Shown: positions 26,234-34,982 of the stretch, in pieces | How positions within the stretch are numbered: the first letter of the stretch is position 1 | How the letters are laid out: the number at the start of each line of letters is the position of its first letter | Translations under genes and position numbers: made by a program | The notes under the pieces: model-generated | Told to the model about the DNA's origin: nothing | Databases searched by the model: none | The model's input: the letters and a program-made list of their open reading frames with translations, nothing else | NCBI GenBank assembly: GCA_037134895.1 | Contig: JBAXLI010000010.1 | Coordinates: 26,955 to 90,954 of the forward strand | Length of the DNA stretch: 64,000 nucleotides | From: CAIRDP01 sp037134895 | GTDB lineage: Bacteria > Bacteroidota > Bacteroidia > Bacteroidales > FEN-979 | Direction: 5' to 3'

Positions 26234-27785
26234 ATTTTCTTTTCAGGTATATGCACGGAACAAGCATCTCCTCCATCGATATCCCTCCGTGCTGGAAGGT
26301 GTCGCGGTAATAGTTCACGTAATAATTATAATTGTTGGGATATGCGAAGAAATCGTAGTTCCTGCAGAAAACAAAGGATGAACTCACATTCCCCCTCGGC
26401 AGGAAAGCGTCGGCCGGGTTCTTAACTTCAAAAGCCTCATTCCTTTCAAACTTCAGGGCCTTGCCGGTCTTGTACCTCAGATTAGTGTTGGTATTTCTGT
26501 CGCCAAGCACCTTTACCGGGTTGTTTACCCTGATCGAACCATGATCGGTCGTGATGATTAGGTTCACATCCTTTTCACCCAGCCACCTGATGATCTCATA
26601 CAGGGGAGAATGCTGGAACCAGCTCAGGGTGATCGAACGGTAAGCCTTTTCATCATCGGCCAGCTCCCTGATGATCTCCATCTCGGTACGGGCATGCGAA
26701 AGCATATCCACGAAATTATATACTATAAAATTAAGCTTGTTCACCATCAGGTTCGGAAGCAATTCAACCAGCTTGCGACCATATGCCTGGTTCAATACTT
26801 TGTAGTAAGAATGCTTGACATCCTTGCCATAACGCTTTAAAAGCTCACCAAGGAGTTCGGCTTCAAAATTGTTCTTTGTCCCTTCCTCATCCTCATTTAC
26901 CCAGTATTTAGGGTACTTCCGCTCGATCTCGGTCGGCAGCAGTCCTGCAAACAATGCATTTCTTGCATATTGCGTAACAGTGGGCAGGATGCTGTAATAG
27001 ATCTCCTCCTTTTCAACCCTGAAACTTTCTTCGAAAAACGGCTGAAGTATCTTCCACTGATCATAACGAAGATTGTCGACAAGGATCACAAAAACAGGCT
27101 TGTTCTCTTCCATCACAGGGAACACCTTCTCCTTGATCAGATTATGCGACATTACCGGCCTGGGATTTACCTTGCCGTGAAGCCAGTCGACGTAATTGCG
27201 TTCGACAAACCGGCTGAACACCTGGTTGGCTTCGGTTTTCTGCAGCTGTAAAATCTGCATCATTCCTTCATCCATCGATTTTTCAAGCTTCAGTTCCCAG
27301 AAGATGATCTTTTTATAAACTTCCACCCATTCCTCAAAGTTCAGGCGGTTGCTGATCTCCATTCCGATATTGCGGAATTCCTGCTGGTACTGAAAATTAG
27401 TCTTTTCACTGACGATTTTCTTATTCTCGAGGTTCTTCTTAAGACAAAGCAGTATCTGGTTCGGCTTTACCGGCTTGATCAGGAAATCGGCGATGTTCGA
27501 GCCAATGGCATCTTCCATGATGGCCTCTTCCTCACTCTTGGTGATCATCACCACAGGAAGTCCGGGCTGCAGTTCCTTAAGTTTCATCAGGGTTTCAATA
27601 CCCGACAAACCGGGCATCTGCTCATCCAGGAATACAATGTTGAATTGTTTTGTTTTAAGTATTTCGAGAGCATCGTGCCCGTTATTGATCGTCTCCACTT
27701 CGTACCCCTTATCCCTCAGAAAAATGATATGAGGTTTCAGGAGATCGATTTCATCATCTACCCACAATATATTTACCTTGTCCAT
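26232..27785 (-). CDS. porX: PorX-type response regulator with PglZ domain (T9SS regulator)
   Basis: The 517-residue protein has an N-terminal receiver domain (VDDE at 9-12, phospho-acceptor Asp54 in FLDEQMPG, conserved Lys in LIKPV near residue 104) and a C-terminal PglZ/alkaline-phosphatase-type domain (FVILVDNLRYDQW near 225; ITTDHGSIRV near 420). This combination is that of PorX, which with the kinase PorY and sigma factor SigP controls T9SS genes in Porphyromonas gingivalis; the PglZ domain there acts as an oligonucleotide phosphodiesterase. The two T9SS-type peptidases at 2.7-7 kb are natural clients of this pathway. Confidence 0.9.
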   Translation of the reverse strand: MDKVNILWVDDEIDLLKPHIIFLRDKGYEVETINNGHDALEILKTKQFNIVFLDEQMPGLSGIETLMKLKELQPGLPVVMITKSEEEAIMEDAIGSNIADFLIKPVKPNQILLCLKKNLENKKIVSEKTNFQYQQEFRNIGMEISNRLNFEEWVEVYKKIIFWELKLEKSMDEGMMQILQLQKTEANQVFSRFVERNYVDWLHGKVNPRPVMSHNLIKEKVFPVMEENKPVFVILVDNLRYDQWKILQPFFEESFRVEKEEIYYSILPTVTQYARNALFAGLLPTEIERKYPKYWVNEDEEGTKNNFEAELLGELLKRYGKDVKHSYYKVLNQAYGRKLVELLPNLMVNKLNFIVYNFVDMLSHARTEMEIIRELADDEKAYRSITLSWFQHSPLYEIIRWLGEKDVNLIITTDHGSIRVNNPVKVLGDRNTNTNLRYKTGKALKFERNEAFEVKNPADAFLPRGNVSSSFVFCRNYDFFAYPNNYNYYVNYYRDTFQHGGISMEEMLVPCIYLKRK

Positions 27786-27870
27786 GTTATAATTTTAGTG
27801 TTTGCGGATGTCATTCTCCCAAACCAAAACGCCGGGGGAATTTACCATTCTCTATTAAGTATAAATGTCG

Positions 27871-27878
27871 TAAGTTTG
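27871..27878 (+). promoter_or_regulatory. -7 promoter element for the HD hydrolase gene
   Basis: TAAGTTTG lies 48 nt before the ATG at 27927, in the divergent gap with porX. Confidence 0.5.
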
Positions 27879-27926
27879 CTTTTATTGTGGCTCCGCCGCA
27901 TTTTAGCATTCTTTTAACAAATTTAC

Positions 27927-29171
27927 ATGAGTTTCAGGGCAATAAACAAGATAAAAACGATAAACGACCCGGTTTACGGGTTTATCAAGATCCCTTCAGA
28001 ACTGGTGTATGACCTCATGGACCATCCCTGGTTCCAGCGCCTTCGCAGGATTAAACAGCTCGGACTGACCAACTATGTATACCCTTCGGCCCACCATACC
28101 CGCTTCCAGCACGCACTCGGAGCCATGCACCTGATGAATCAGGCTGTGGGAGTGCTCAGGTCGAAAGGGATCCATATCACCCACGATGAAGCCGAAGGGC
28201 TCAGCATTGCCATACTCCTGCATGATATTGGGCACGGTCCGTTTTCGCATACCCTTGAAAAGTCAATCGTCGCCGGACTTTCACACGAGGACATCTCAGA
28301 TTTGTTCATCTCCCATCTCGATGATCTGCATGGAGGCAAGCTCGGGATGGCCAGGAAGATCTTCAGGGGGACTTATGAAAAAAGATTTCTTCATAAGCTG
28401 GTTTCAAGCCAGCTCGATATGGACCGGCTCGACTACCTTTCCCGCGACAGCTTTTTCACCGGTGTTGCCGAGGGGACCATCAACACCGACCGCATCATCA
28501 ATATGCTTACCGTTTGCGACGACGAGCTTGTGGTGGAAGCCAAAGGCATTTACTCCATCGAAAAGTTCATCATCGCCCGAAGGCTGATGTACTGGCAGGT
28601 ATACCTGCACAAGGCCGTTCTGGCAGCCGACCAGATGCTGGTTAACATCCTCCGCAGGGCCAAGTTCCTTGGCGAAACCGAAAAAGACATTCCTTCCACT
28701 CCGGCGTTAAGGTTTTTCCTTACCAATGAAATTGGTAAGGAAGGTTTTCTTTCCGATCCTTTATGCCTCGATCGTTTTGCTCAGCTTGACGATTTTGATG
28801 TGGTCACCTCTATAAAACTCTGGATGGATCATCCAGACATGGTGCTTTCCACTCTTTGCAAAAGCCTTATACACCGTAACCTCTGGAGAATGGAGATCAG
28901 GAACGAACCGTTCACCGAAGAGTATGTGGCCAGGATCACTGAGGCTGCTGTAAGGAAGTATAATCTCAAACCTGAAGATATCAGCTTTTTCGTAAATACT
29001 GAAGTTGTCACTAACCATGCCTATAACCCCCGCCACGACAAGATCCTCATCCGCATGGCCGATGGCAGTCTCACCGACGTAGCAGCAGCATCGGAGCAGC
29101 TCGACATTGCCGTACTTTCGACCACGGTCAGCAAGCATCTTTTCAGTTATCCGAAAGACATAAAAATCTGA
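27927..29171 (+). CDS. HD-domain phosphohydrolase
   Basis: The 414-residue protein has an HD domain with HTRFQHALG near residue 58, HDIGHGPFSHTLE at 99-111 (metal-binding H99-D100) and SQLDMDRLDYLSRD near 170, the pattern of dGTPase/SAMHD1-like and YdhJ-type hydrolases. The substrate is likely a nucleotide, but this cannot be told from sequence alone. It stands upstream of the lpxD block with 77 bp between and its own -7 box. Confidence 0.85.
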   Translation: MSFRAINKIKTINDPVYGFIKIPSELVYDLMDHPWFQRLRRIKQLGLTNYVYPSAHHTRFQHALGAMHLMNQAVGVLRSKGIHITHDEAEGLSIAILLHDIGHGPFSHTLEKSIVAGLSHEDISDLFISHLDDLHGGKLGMARKIFRGTYEKRFLHKLVSSQLDMDRLDYLSRDSFFTGVAEGTINTDRIINMLTVCDDELVVEAKGIYSIEKFIIARRLMYWQVYLHKAVLAADQMLVNILRRAKFLGETEKDIPSTPALRFFLTNEIGKEGFLSDPLCLDRFAQLDDFDVVTSIKLWMDHPDMVLSTLCKSLIHRNLWRMEIRNEPFTEEYVARITEAAVRKYNLKPEDISFFVNTEVVTNHAYNPRHDKILIRMADGSLTDVAAASEQLDIAVLSTTVSKHLFSYPKDIKI

Positions 29172-29219
29172 TCTTCAAGAGAATGGAAAAATCAACAGCA
29201 GTGTTTCAAAAAAAATTGG

Positions 29220-29227
29220 TAAATTTG
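29220..29227 (+). promoter_or_regulatory. -7 promoter element for the lpx operon
   Basis: TAAATTTG lies 22 nt before the lpxD ATG at 29249. It probably drives lpxD, lpxC/fabZ, lpxA and the ABC ATPase gene. Confidence 0.55.
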
Positions 29228-29248
29228 CCGCCCATTAAGCATAAATAA

Positions 29249-30283
29249 ATGGAATTCAGCGCTCAGCAGATAGCCGGCTTCCTCAACGGAATCGTTGAGG
29301 GAGAACCCGGCACGAAGGTATCAAACCTCTCGAAGATTGAAGAAGGACGTGAGGGAACCATGACATTCCTTGCCAACCCGAAGTATACCCAGTTTATTTA
29401 TACAACTCTTGCATCTATAGTTGTTGTGAGTAAAGATTTTACTCCTTCTCAGCCTGTGGCTGCCACCCTCATCAGAGTTGAAGACCCTTACCAGAGCTTT
29501 GCAAAGTTGCTCGAGATGTTCAACAGCATGACGGCTTCTAAAAAAGAGGTTTCTTCCCAGGCGTTCATTGCTTCAACAGCAAAGACAGGCAAGGATCTTT
29601 CGATAGGCGCTTTCAGTTTCATAGGTGAAAATGCAACTCTTGGAGATAATGTGAACGTGTATCCGCAGGTTTACATCGGGGATAATGTAAAAATCGGTAG
29701 CAACTGCACTATTTACCCGGGCGTGAAGATTTACCGTGACTGCATCATTGGCAATGACTGCACCCTGCATTCGGGAGTGATCATTGGTTCCGACGGTTTC
29801 GGCTTTGCCCCGCAGAACGACAATAACTATCAGAAAATACCCCAGATCGGGAATGTGGTTCTCGAAGATCATGTAGAAGTGGGCTCCAACACGACTATTG
29901 ACCGCGCAACCCTTGGATCCACCGTCATTCGTAAAGGAGTAAAGCTTGACAACCTGATACAGGTGGCACATAATGTTGAGATAGGCGAGAATACCGTGAT
30001 TGCCGCGCAAACCGGCATCTCGGGCTCAACTAAGATCGGCAAAAACTGCATGATTGCAGGCCAGGTGGGCATCATCGGCCATATCACAATAGCTGACGGG
30101 GTAAAGATCGGAGCCCAGTCGGGGATCGGGGGTTCCATCACACAGGAAGGCGCCATGGTGCTGGGTTCACCAGCCATTGATGTTAAGAAGACCAGGAGAA
30201 ATTATATTCATCTCTCGAACCTCGACGAGATCGTACGAAGGATCAATCATATTGAGAAGGTCCTGAAAGACAACAAAGAGTAA
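29249..30283 (+). CDS. lpxD: UDP-3-O-acylglucosamine N-acyltransferase
   Basis: The 344-residue enzyme adds the second acyl chain to UDP-3-O-acyl-glucosamine, the third step of lipid A synthesis. It has the N-terminal LpxD domain (residues 1 to about 100), a left-handed beta-helix of hexapeptide repeats (about 105-300; IGDNVKIGSNCTIYPGVKI) and a catalytic-His region (VAHNVEIGENTVIAAQTGISGS). The C-terminal helix (DEIVRRINHIEKVLKD) completes the family layout. It is followed 16 bp later by lpxC/fabZ. Confidence 0.93.
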   Translation: MEFSAQQIAGFLNGIVEGEPGTKVSNLSKIEEGREGTMTFLANPKYTQFIYTTLASIVVVSKDFTPSQPVAATLIRVEDPYQSFAKLLEMFNSMTASKKEVSSQAFIASTAKTGKDLSIGAFSFIGENATLGDNVNVYPQVYIGDNVKIGSNCTIYPGVKIYRDCIIGNDCTLHSGVIIGSDGFGFAPQNDNNYQKIPQIGNVVLEDHVEVGSNTTIDRATLGSTVIRKGVKLDNLIQVAHNVEIGENTVIAAQTGISGSTKIGKNCMIAGQVGIIGHITIADGVKIGAQSGIGGSITQEGAMVLGSPAIDVKKTRRNYIHLSNLDEIVRRINHIEKVLKDNKE

Positions 30284-30299
30284 AACCGAATCAGAATTC

Positions 30300-31691
30300 A
30301 TGACTGAAAAACAGAAAACGATAAAGTCAGCGGTAAGTGTTTCCGGAGTTGGATTGCATACAGGCCTGGATGTCACGATCACCTTCCATCCGGCCCCGCC
30401 GAATCATGGAATCAAATTCAAACGTACTGACCTTGACACGGATGTTATTGTGGATGCCGACTGCGACCTGGTTGTTGACACATCGCGTGGGACCAGCATA
30501 GAACATGAAGGGTCGAGGTTCGATACCATCGAACATGTGATGGCCTCAATGACCGGGCTGGAGATCGACAATGTTCTGATCGAGATGAACCAGTCAGAAA
30601 CGCCCATCCTCGACGGGAGCTCCAGGTTTTATGTTGAAGCGTTGACAAGTGTGGGGACTATAGAGCAGAACGCACCCAGGAAATATTTTGAGCTGAAAGA
30701 GATCATCACCTATACAAACCCCGAGAAAAAGGTTGAGATGATTGCGCTGCCGTCTAAGGATTACAGGCTGAGCGTGATGATTGATTATGAATCGAGGGTT
30801 CTTCATTCCCAGAATGCAACCCTTAATGATATCCGCAGGTTCAAAGATGATATTTCAAGATGCAGGACATTCGTTTTCCTTCATGAGCTGGAATACCTTC
30901 TGAACAACAACCTGATCAAGGGCGGCGACCTGAGTAATGCGATCGTGTTTGTAAACAGAGTCATGTCGAAAGAAGAACTCGATCACCTTGCCGGAGTTTT
31001 TCACAAGCCCAAAGTCGAGGTACTCCCCAGTGAAGGCATATTAAACAATCTCGACCTTCAGTTCCCCAATGAGCCTGCCCGGCATAAGCTTCTCGATGTT
31101 ATCGGGGACCTTACTCTTGTGGGCATGCCCATCAAAGCACATATTATTGCCACCCGGCCGGGACATTATTCAAATGTGCAGTTTGCCAAGCTGATCAAAA
31201 AACACATCCGCAAGGAAAAGAAGCATCATGAAGGCCATAAATTCGATCTCACACAGACCTTATACGACATCAACCAGATCCAGAAGATGCTGCCGCACCG
31301 GCCTCCTTTTTTGCTTATTGACCGTATTATTGAGATTGGGAGCGACTATGTTGTCGGCTTGAAAAATGTGACCATGAACGAGCCTTATTTTGTTGGCCAT
31401 TTTCCCCAGGAACCGGTTATGCCCGGGGTATTGCAGGTCGAGGCCATGGCCCAAACAGGAGGCATCCTTTCTCTGAGTACTGTCGATGATCCTCATAACT
31501 ACACCACCCTGTTCGTGAAAATTGAAAATGTTAAATTCAGAAGCAAAGTGGTGCCAGGCGACACCCTGGTCTTCTACAACAAGCTTTCAGCACCCATTCG
31601 CCGCGGCCTTATCTGTATGAAAGGCGTGGCCTATGTTGGAAACAAGATCGTGATGGAAGCAGAAATGATGGCGCAGGTAACAAGAAAATAA
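30300..31691 (+). CDS. lpxC/fabZ: Bifunctional UDP-3-O-acyl-GlcNAc deacetylase / 3-hydroxyacyl-ACP dehydratase
   Basis: This 463-residue fusion is a hallmark of Bacteroidota. Residues 1 to about 300 are LpxC, the committed deacetylation step of lipid A synthesis (SVSGVGLHTG, EHVMASMTGLEIDN with zinc His, HKLLDVIGDL). Residues from about 315 are FabZ, the hydratase of fatty acid elongation (MLPHRPPFLLIDRI with active-site His; HFPQEPVMPGVLQVEAMAQ with active-site Glu). Coupling them may balance fatty acid and lipid A synthesis. It sits between lpxD and lpxA. Confidence 0.95.
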   Translation: MTEKQKTIKSAVSVSGVGLHTGLDVTITFHPAPPNHGIKFKRTDLDTDVIVDADCDLVVDTSRGTSIEHEGSRFDTIEHVMASMTGLEIDNVLIEMNQSETPILDGSSRFYVEALTSVGTIEQNAPRKYFELKEIITYTNPEKKVEMIALPSKDYRLSVMIDYESRVLHSQNATLNDIRRFKDDISRCRTFVFLHELEYLLNNNLIKGGDLSNAIVFVNRVMSKEELDHLAGVFHKPKVEVLPSEGILNNLDLQFPNEPARHKLLDVIGDLTLVGMPIKAHIIATRPGHYSNVQFAKLIKKHIRKEKKHHEGHKFDLTQTLYDINQIQKMLPHRPPFLLIDRIIEIGSDYVVGLKNVTMNEPYFVGHFPQEPVMPGVLQVEAMAQTGGILSLSTVDDPHNYTTLFVKIENVKFRSKVVPGDTLVFYNKLSAPIRRGLICMKGVAYVGNKIVMEAEMMAQVTRK

Positions 31692-31697
31692 ATTCTC

Positions 31698-32492
31698 ATG
31701 AACCAACCACTTGCATACGTAAATCCACAGGCAAAGATCGCCCCTAACGTTGTGATCGAGCCTTTTGTAACAATTGACAAGAATGTGATCATTGAAGAAG
31801 GGACCTGGATCGGGCCCAATGTGACCATTATGGAAGGCGCCCGCATTGGAAAGAACTGCAGGATCTTTCCGGGGGCTGTTATTTCGGCTGTTCCCCAGGA
31901 TCTCAAATTTACCGGTGAAGAAACCATAGTCAGGATCGGGAACAATGTAACTATTCGCGAATATGCCACAATCAACCGGGGTACAAAAGCCAGTTATGAG
32001 ACCGTGATCGGCGACGACTGCCTGCTTATGAGTTATGTTCATATCGCCCATGACTGTGTTGTTGGAAACAATGTCATCATGGGTGGTTATTCGGCGCTGG
32101 CAGGGCATATCACCATCGACGACTGGGCTATCCTTGGCGGGGTGGTTGCCGTGCACCAGTTCGTTCACATAGGCGCCCACGCATTTATAGGCGGCGGATC
32201 AGGTGTGAGCAAGGATGTCCCCCCTTACACCAAAGCAGCAAGGGAGCCGCTTTCATATGTCGGCGTGAACTCAATAGGCCTGAGAAGACGCGGTTTTTCT
32301 TCCGAAATGATCAACCAGATTCAGGATATTTACAGGTATATTTTTATCAAGGGATACAACGTTTCCAAGGCAGTTCAGATCATTGAAGCTGAAATGCCGG
32401 CCACACCCGAACGGGACGAAATACTTTCATTTATCGCCAATTCCTCCAGGGGTATCATGAAGGGACTCAGCAGACGCAGATCATCAGAATGA
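31698..32492 (+). CDS. lpxA: Acyl-ACP:UDP-N-acetylglucosamine O-acyltransferase
   Basis: The 264-residue enzyme carries out the first step of lipid A synthesis. It has hexapeptide repeats forming a left-handed beta-helix (residues 10-185), the catalytic-His region LMSYVHIAHDCVVGNN near 115, the family loop AVPQDLKFTGEET near 75 and a C-terminal helical domain (VGVNSIGLRRRGFS onward). It starts 6 bp after lpxC/fabZ. Confidence 0.95.
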   Translation: MNQPLAYVNPQAKIAPNVVIEPFVTIDKNVIIEEGTWIGPNVTIMEGARIGKNCRIFPGAVISAVPQDLKFTGEETIVRIGNNVTIREYATINRGTKASYETVIGDDCLLMSYVHIAHDCVVGNNVIMGGYSALAGHITIDDWAILGGVVAVHQFVHIGAHAFIGGGSGVSKDVPPYTKAAREPLSYVGVNSIGLRRRGFSSEMINQIQDIYRYIFIKGYNVSKAVQIIEAEMPATPERDEILSFIANSSRGIMKGLSRRRSSE

Positions 32493-32509
32493 CCGCCTGA
32501 TCCTTTTTC

Positions 32510-33133
32510 ATGAAAATAACGCTGGATGGCATAGGAAAAAAATTCAATACGGAATGGATATTCCGTAATGTTTCCCTGGACCTCGGTTCGGGGGAGACCT
32601 GTGCGATACTTGGCCGCAACGGCTCAGGGAAATCGACCCTCCTTCAGATCATTGCAGGAAGCATTCATCCGACCTCTGGAAAAGTCAGGTATGAACTAGG
32701 TGGCAAGGAAATTCCCGACAACCTGGTATTCAGGGAACTGGCCATGGTTGCCCCTTATCTGGAGATCATAGAGGACTTTACCCTGGAAGAAATGATACAG
32801 TTCCATTTCTCGTTCAAATCGTACCTCCCCGGCATCAATGCTGAAAAAGTAAAAGACATCCTCGACCTGAAAGTCAGGAAGTCGAAGACTATCAGGCAAT
32901 ACTCCTCGGGTATGAAGCAAAGGGTAAAACTCGTTCTAGCCCTTTTCAGTGATGTCCCGCTCCTCCTTCTTGACGAACCCGTCATGAACCTCGACAAGGC
33001 CGGTATGGACTGGTATCTGCAGCTGGTAAAAGAATATACCGGCAAGCGCACTCTGATAATCTGTTCGAACCAGCATGACCAGGAAAGCTTGTTTGCACAG
33101 AAGATACTGAGGATAGAGGATTTCAAGAACTGA
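32510..33133 (+). CDS. ABC transporter ATP-binding protein
   Basis: The 207-residue single ATPase domain has Walker A GRNGSGKST near residue 35, the signature YSSGMKQR near 130 and Walker B LLLLDEPVMNLD near 147. No membrane partner is adjacent. It starts 17 bp after lpxA, so it is likely co-transcribed. The short ATPase resembles those of CcmA/NatA-type exporters; in this position a link to envelope lipid transport is plausible but unproven. Confidence 0.85.
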   Translation: MKITLDGIGKKFNTEWIFRNVSLDLGSGETCAILGRNGSGKSTLLQIIAGSIHPTSGKVRYELGGKEIPDNLVFRELAMVAPYLEIIEDFTLEEMIQFHFSFKSYLPGINAEKVKDILDLKVRKSKTIRQYSSGMKQRVKLVLALFSDVPLLLLDEPVMNLDKAGMDWYLQLVKEYTGKRTLIICSNQHDQESLFAQKILRIEDFKN

Positions 33134-33149
33134 TAATCCCTGAACAAAG

Positions 33150-33290
33150 TACGATTTACGAAGTACGATTTACGATTGCATTGACGATTTACGAAGGTTG
33201 ATTTACGATTGAGGATTTAGATACATAAAATCGTAATTCGTCATTCTTCTCTTAATTCGTAAATCGGGCTTCGTAAATCGTAAATAAAGT
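33150..33290. repeat. Heptamer array with inverted arms: ACGATTT then AAATCGT
   Basis: The left arm (33150-33210) has ACGATTT/ACGAAGT units. The right arm (about 33230-33285) has TCGTAAT/TCGTAAA units, their reverse complement. The efp -7 box directly follows the array. Confidence 0.88.
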
Positions 33291-33292
33291 TC

Positions 33293-33300
33293 TACCTTTG
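33293..33300 (+). promoter_or_regulatory. -7 promoter element for efp
   Basis: TACCTTTG lies 37 nt before the efp ATG at 33338 and immediately after a heptamer array. Confidence 0.6.
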
Positions 33301-33337
33301 CAGCCCTTTTTAATGCTCAATCAATTCATTACAACGT

Positions 33338-33904
33338 ATGGCAACTACAGCAGATATCAGGAATGGCCTGGTCATCGATTTTAACAACGATCTTTATACC
33401 ATTGTTGAATTTCAACATGTAAAGCCCGGCAAAGGCCCGGCTTTCATCCGCACAAAACTCAAAAGCCTTAAGAACGGCCGGGTTATTTCAAACACCTTTG
33501 ATTCAGGAGTTAAAATTGATATCGCAAGGGTAGAACGCCGCAAATACCAGTATCTGTTCAAAGACCATTCGGGTTATCATTTTATGCATATGGAAACGTA
33601 TGAGCAGACATTCATTGGTGAAGAACTGATCAATGCTCCTCAGTATCTCAAGGAAGGACAGGAAGTCGAGATCGTTTTCCATGCTGATACCGAGACCCCG
33701 CTTTCCTGCGAATTGCCTCCGTTTGTGATCCTTAAGATCATTTACACCGAGCCCGGCCTTCGTGGAAATACCGCCACCAACACCCTGAAAGATGCGACAG
33801 TCGAAACCGGCGCCAAGGTCCGTGTTCCCCTCTTTATCGAAAACGACGAGGTCATCAAGGTTGACACGAGAATCGGTGAGTATGCCGAACGAGTTAAGAA
33901 TTAG
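33338..33904 (+). CDS. efp: Translation elongation factor P
   Basis: The 188-residue protein rescues ribosomes stalled at polyproline. It has the KOW-like N domain with the modification loop KPGKG at 29-33 (the Lys that is modified in other bacteria), two OB domains and the signature ETGAKVRVPLFIENDEVIKVDT near the C-terminus (split here by description only). Length is typical. The TAG stop lies at the start of a GAATAAT array. Confidence 0.95.
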   Translation: MATTADIRNGLVIDFNNDLYTIVEFQHVKPGKGPAFIRTKLKSLKNGRVISNTFDSGVKIDIARVERRKYQYLFKDHSGYHFMHMETYEQTFIGEELINAPQYLKEGQEVEIVFHADTETPLSCELPPFVILKIIYTEPGLRGNTATNTLKDATVETGAKVRVPLFIENDEVIKVDTRIGEYAERVKN

Positions 33905-34008
33905 AATAATTGAATAATAGAATAATCGAATTAAGAATGTTGAATGACTGATAATCCAAAATCATTCGTAATTCAAAATTTGAGTATTCGATTATTCTCT
34001 ATTCATCT
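33902..34008. repeat. Array of GAATAATA/GAATAATC units with inverted right arm
   Basis: The left part has TGAATAAT, AGAATAAT and CGAATTAA units from the efp stop codon onward. The right part (about 33965-34008) has TCGATTATTC and TCTATTC, the inverse complement. It fills the efp-lpxD-like gap; no -7 box was recognised for the next gene. Confidence 0.75.
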
Positions 34009-34035
34009 CCGATATCATAAGTAACCCTGCCCTTT

Positions 34036-34965
34036 ATGAAATTCCCCACCCCACTAACTCTCTCCCAGGTAGCAGAACTGATCGGCGCCCGCATGATTGG
34101 CGACCCTGCTTTCGTTGTCAGCGGCATCAACGAGATCCATATGGTCGAAACGGGAGATCTCACTTTCGTTGACCATCCGAAGTATTACACCAAAGCCCTG
34201 ACTTCAGCTGCAACCACAGTGCTTATCAACAAGGAGGTGGATTGTCCCGAAGGCAAAGCCCTGCTGATTCACGAAAAGCCTTTTGATGCCTATGTTTCCC
34301 TGGCGACCCGTTTCCGCCCTTTTGAAAAAGCGGTTGCTATGATCAGTCCGTCAGCCGAAATCGGCGAAGGCACTGTGATCCAGCCCGGAGCGTTTATCGG
34401 GAACCATGTGAAGATAGGAAAGAACTGTATAATTCATGCCAATGCCAGCATTTACGATCACACACAAATTGGTGATGATGCTATCATCCATTCGGGAGCA
34501 GTCCTGGGTGCCGACGCTTATTACTTCCAGCGCAGGCCTGAAGGCTGGAAAAAGCTTGAATCCTGCGGCAAGGTGGTCCTGGAAGACAAGGTCGAGATAG
34601 GAGCCCTCACATCTGTCGATAAAGGAGTGTCGGGAGACACTATGATCTCGTTCGGAACCAAGATCGACAACCATGTACAGATCGGCCATGACACTTTTGT
34701 TGGCCGCAATTGCCTGATCGGCGCTCATTGCGCGATTGCCGGGGTGACCCGCATCGAAGACGATGTGATCCTGTGGGCCAGGGTTTCGGTTAACAAAGAC
34801 CTCGTCATCGGAAAGAAAGCCATAGTACTCGCCATGTCTGGAGTTGACAAATCGCTTGAAGGCGGAAAAACCTATTGGGGAGTGCCTGCGGATGATCCAC
34901 GTAAAAAATGGAAAGAGATCGCCGCAGTCAGGATGCTTCCCGAGGTTCTCAGGAAACTCAGGTAG
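34036..34965 (+). CDS. Second LpxD-like hexapeptide acyltransferase
   Basis: The 309-residue protein has an LpxD-type N-terminal domain (residues 1 to about 95), a hexapeptide beta-helix (about 105-270; IGNHVKIGKNCIIHANASI), a His-containing DNHVQIGHDTFVGRN segment and a short C-terminal helix. It lacks the longer C-terminal helix of the first LpxD. Paralogues of this kind next to efp are seen in other Bacteroidota. It may acylate lipid A or another UDP-sugar; the substrate cannot be told. It converges on the O-antigen ligase-like gene, with 17 bp between the stops. Confidence 0.8.
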   Translation: MKFPTPLTLSQVAELIGARMIGDPAFVVSGINEIHMVETGDLTFVDHPKYYTKALTSAATTVLINKEVDCPEGKALLIHEKPFDAYVSLATRFRPFEKAVAMISPSAEIGEGTVIQPGAFIGNHVKIGKNCIIHANASIYDHTQIGDDAIIHSGAVLGADAYYFQRRPEGWKKLESCGKVVLEDKVEIGALTSVDKGVSGDTMISFGTKIDNHVQIGHDTFVGRNCLIGAHCAIAGVTRIEDDVILWARVSVNKDLVIGKKAIVLAMSGVDKSLEGGKTYWGVPADDPRKKWKEIAAVRMLPEVLRKLR

Positions 34966-34982
34966 TCAATTTCTTGTAAACT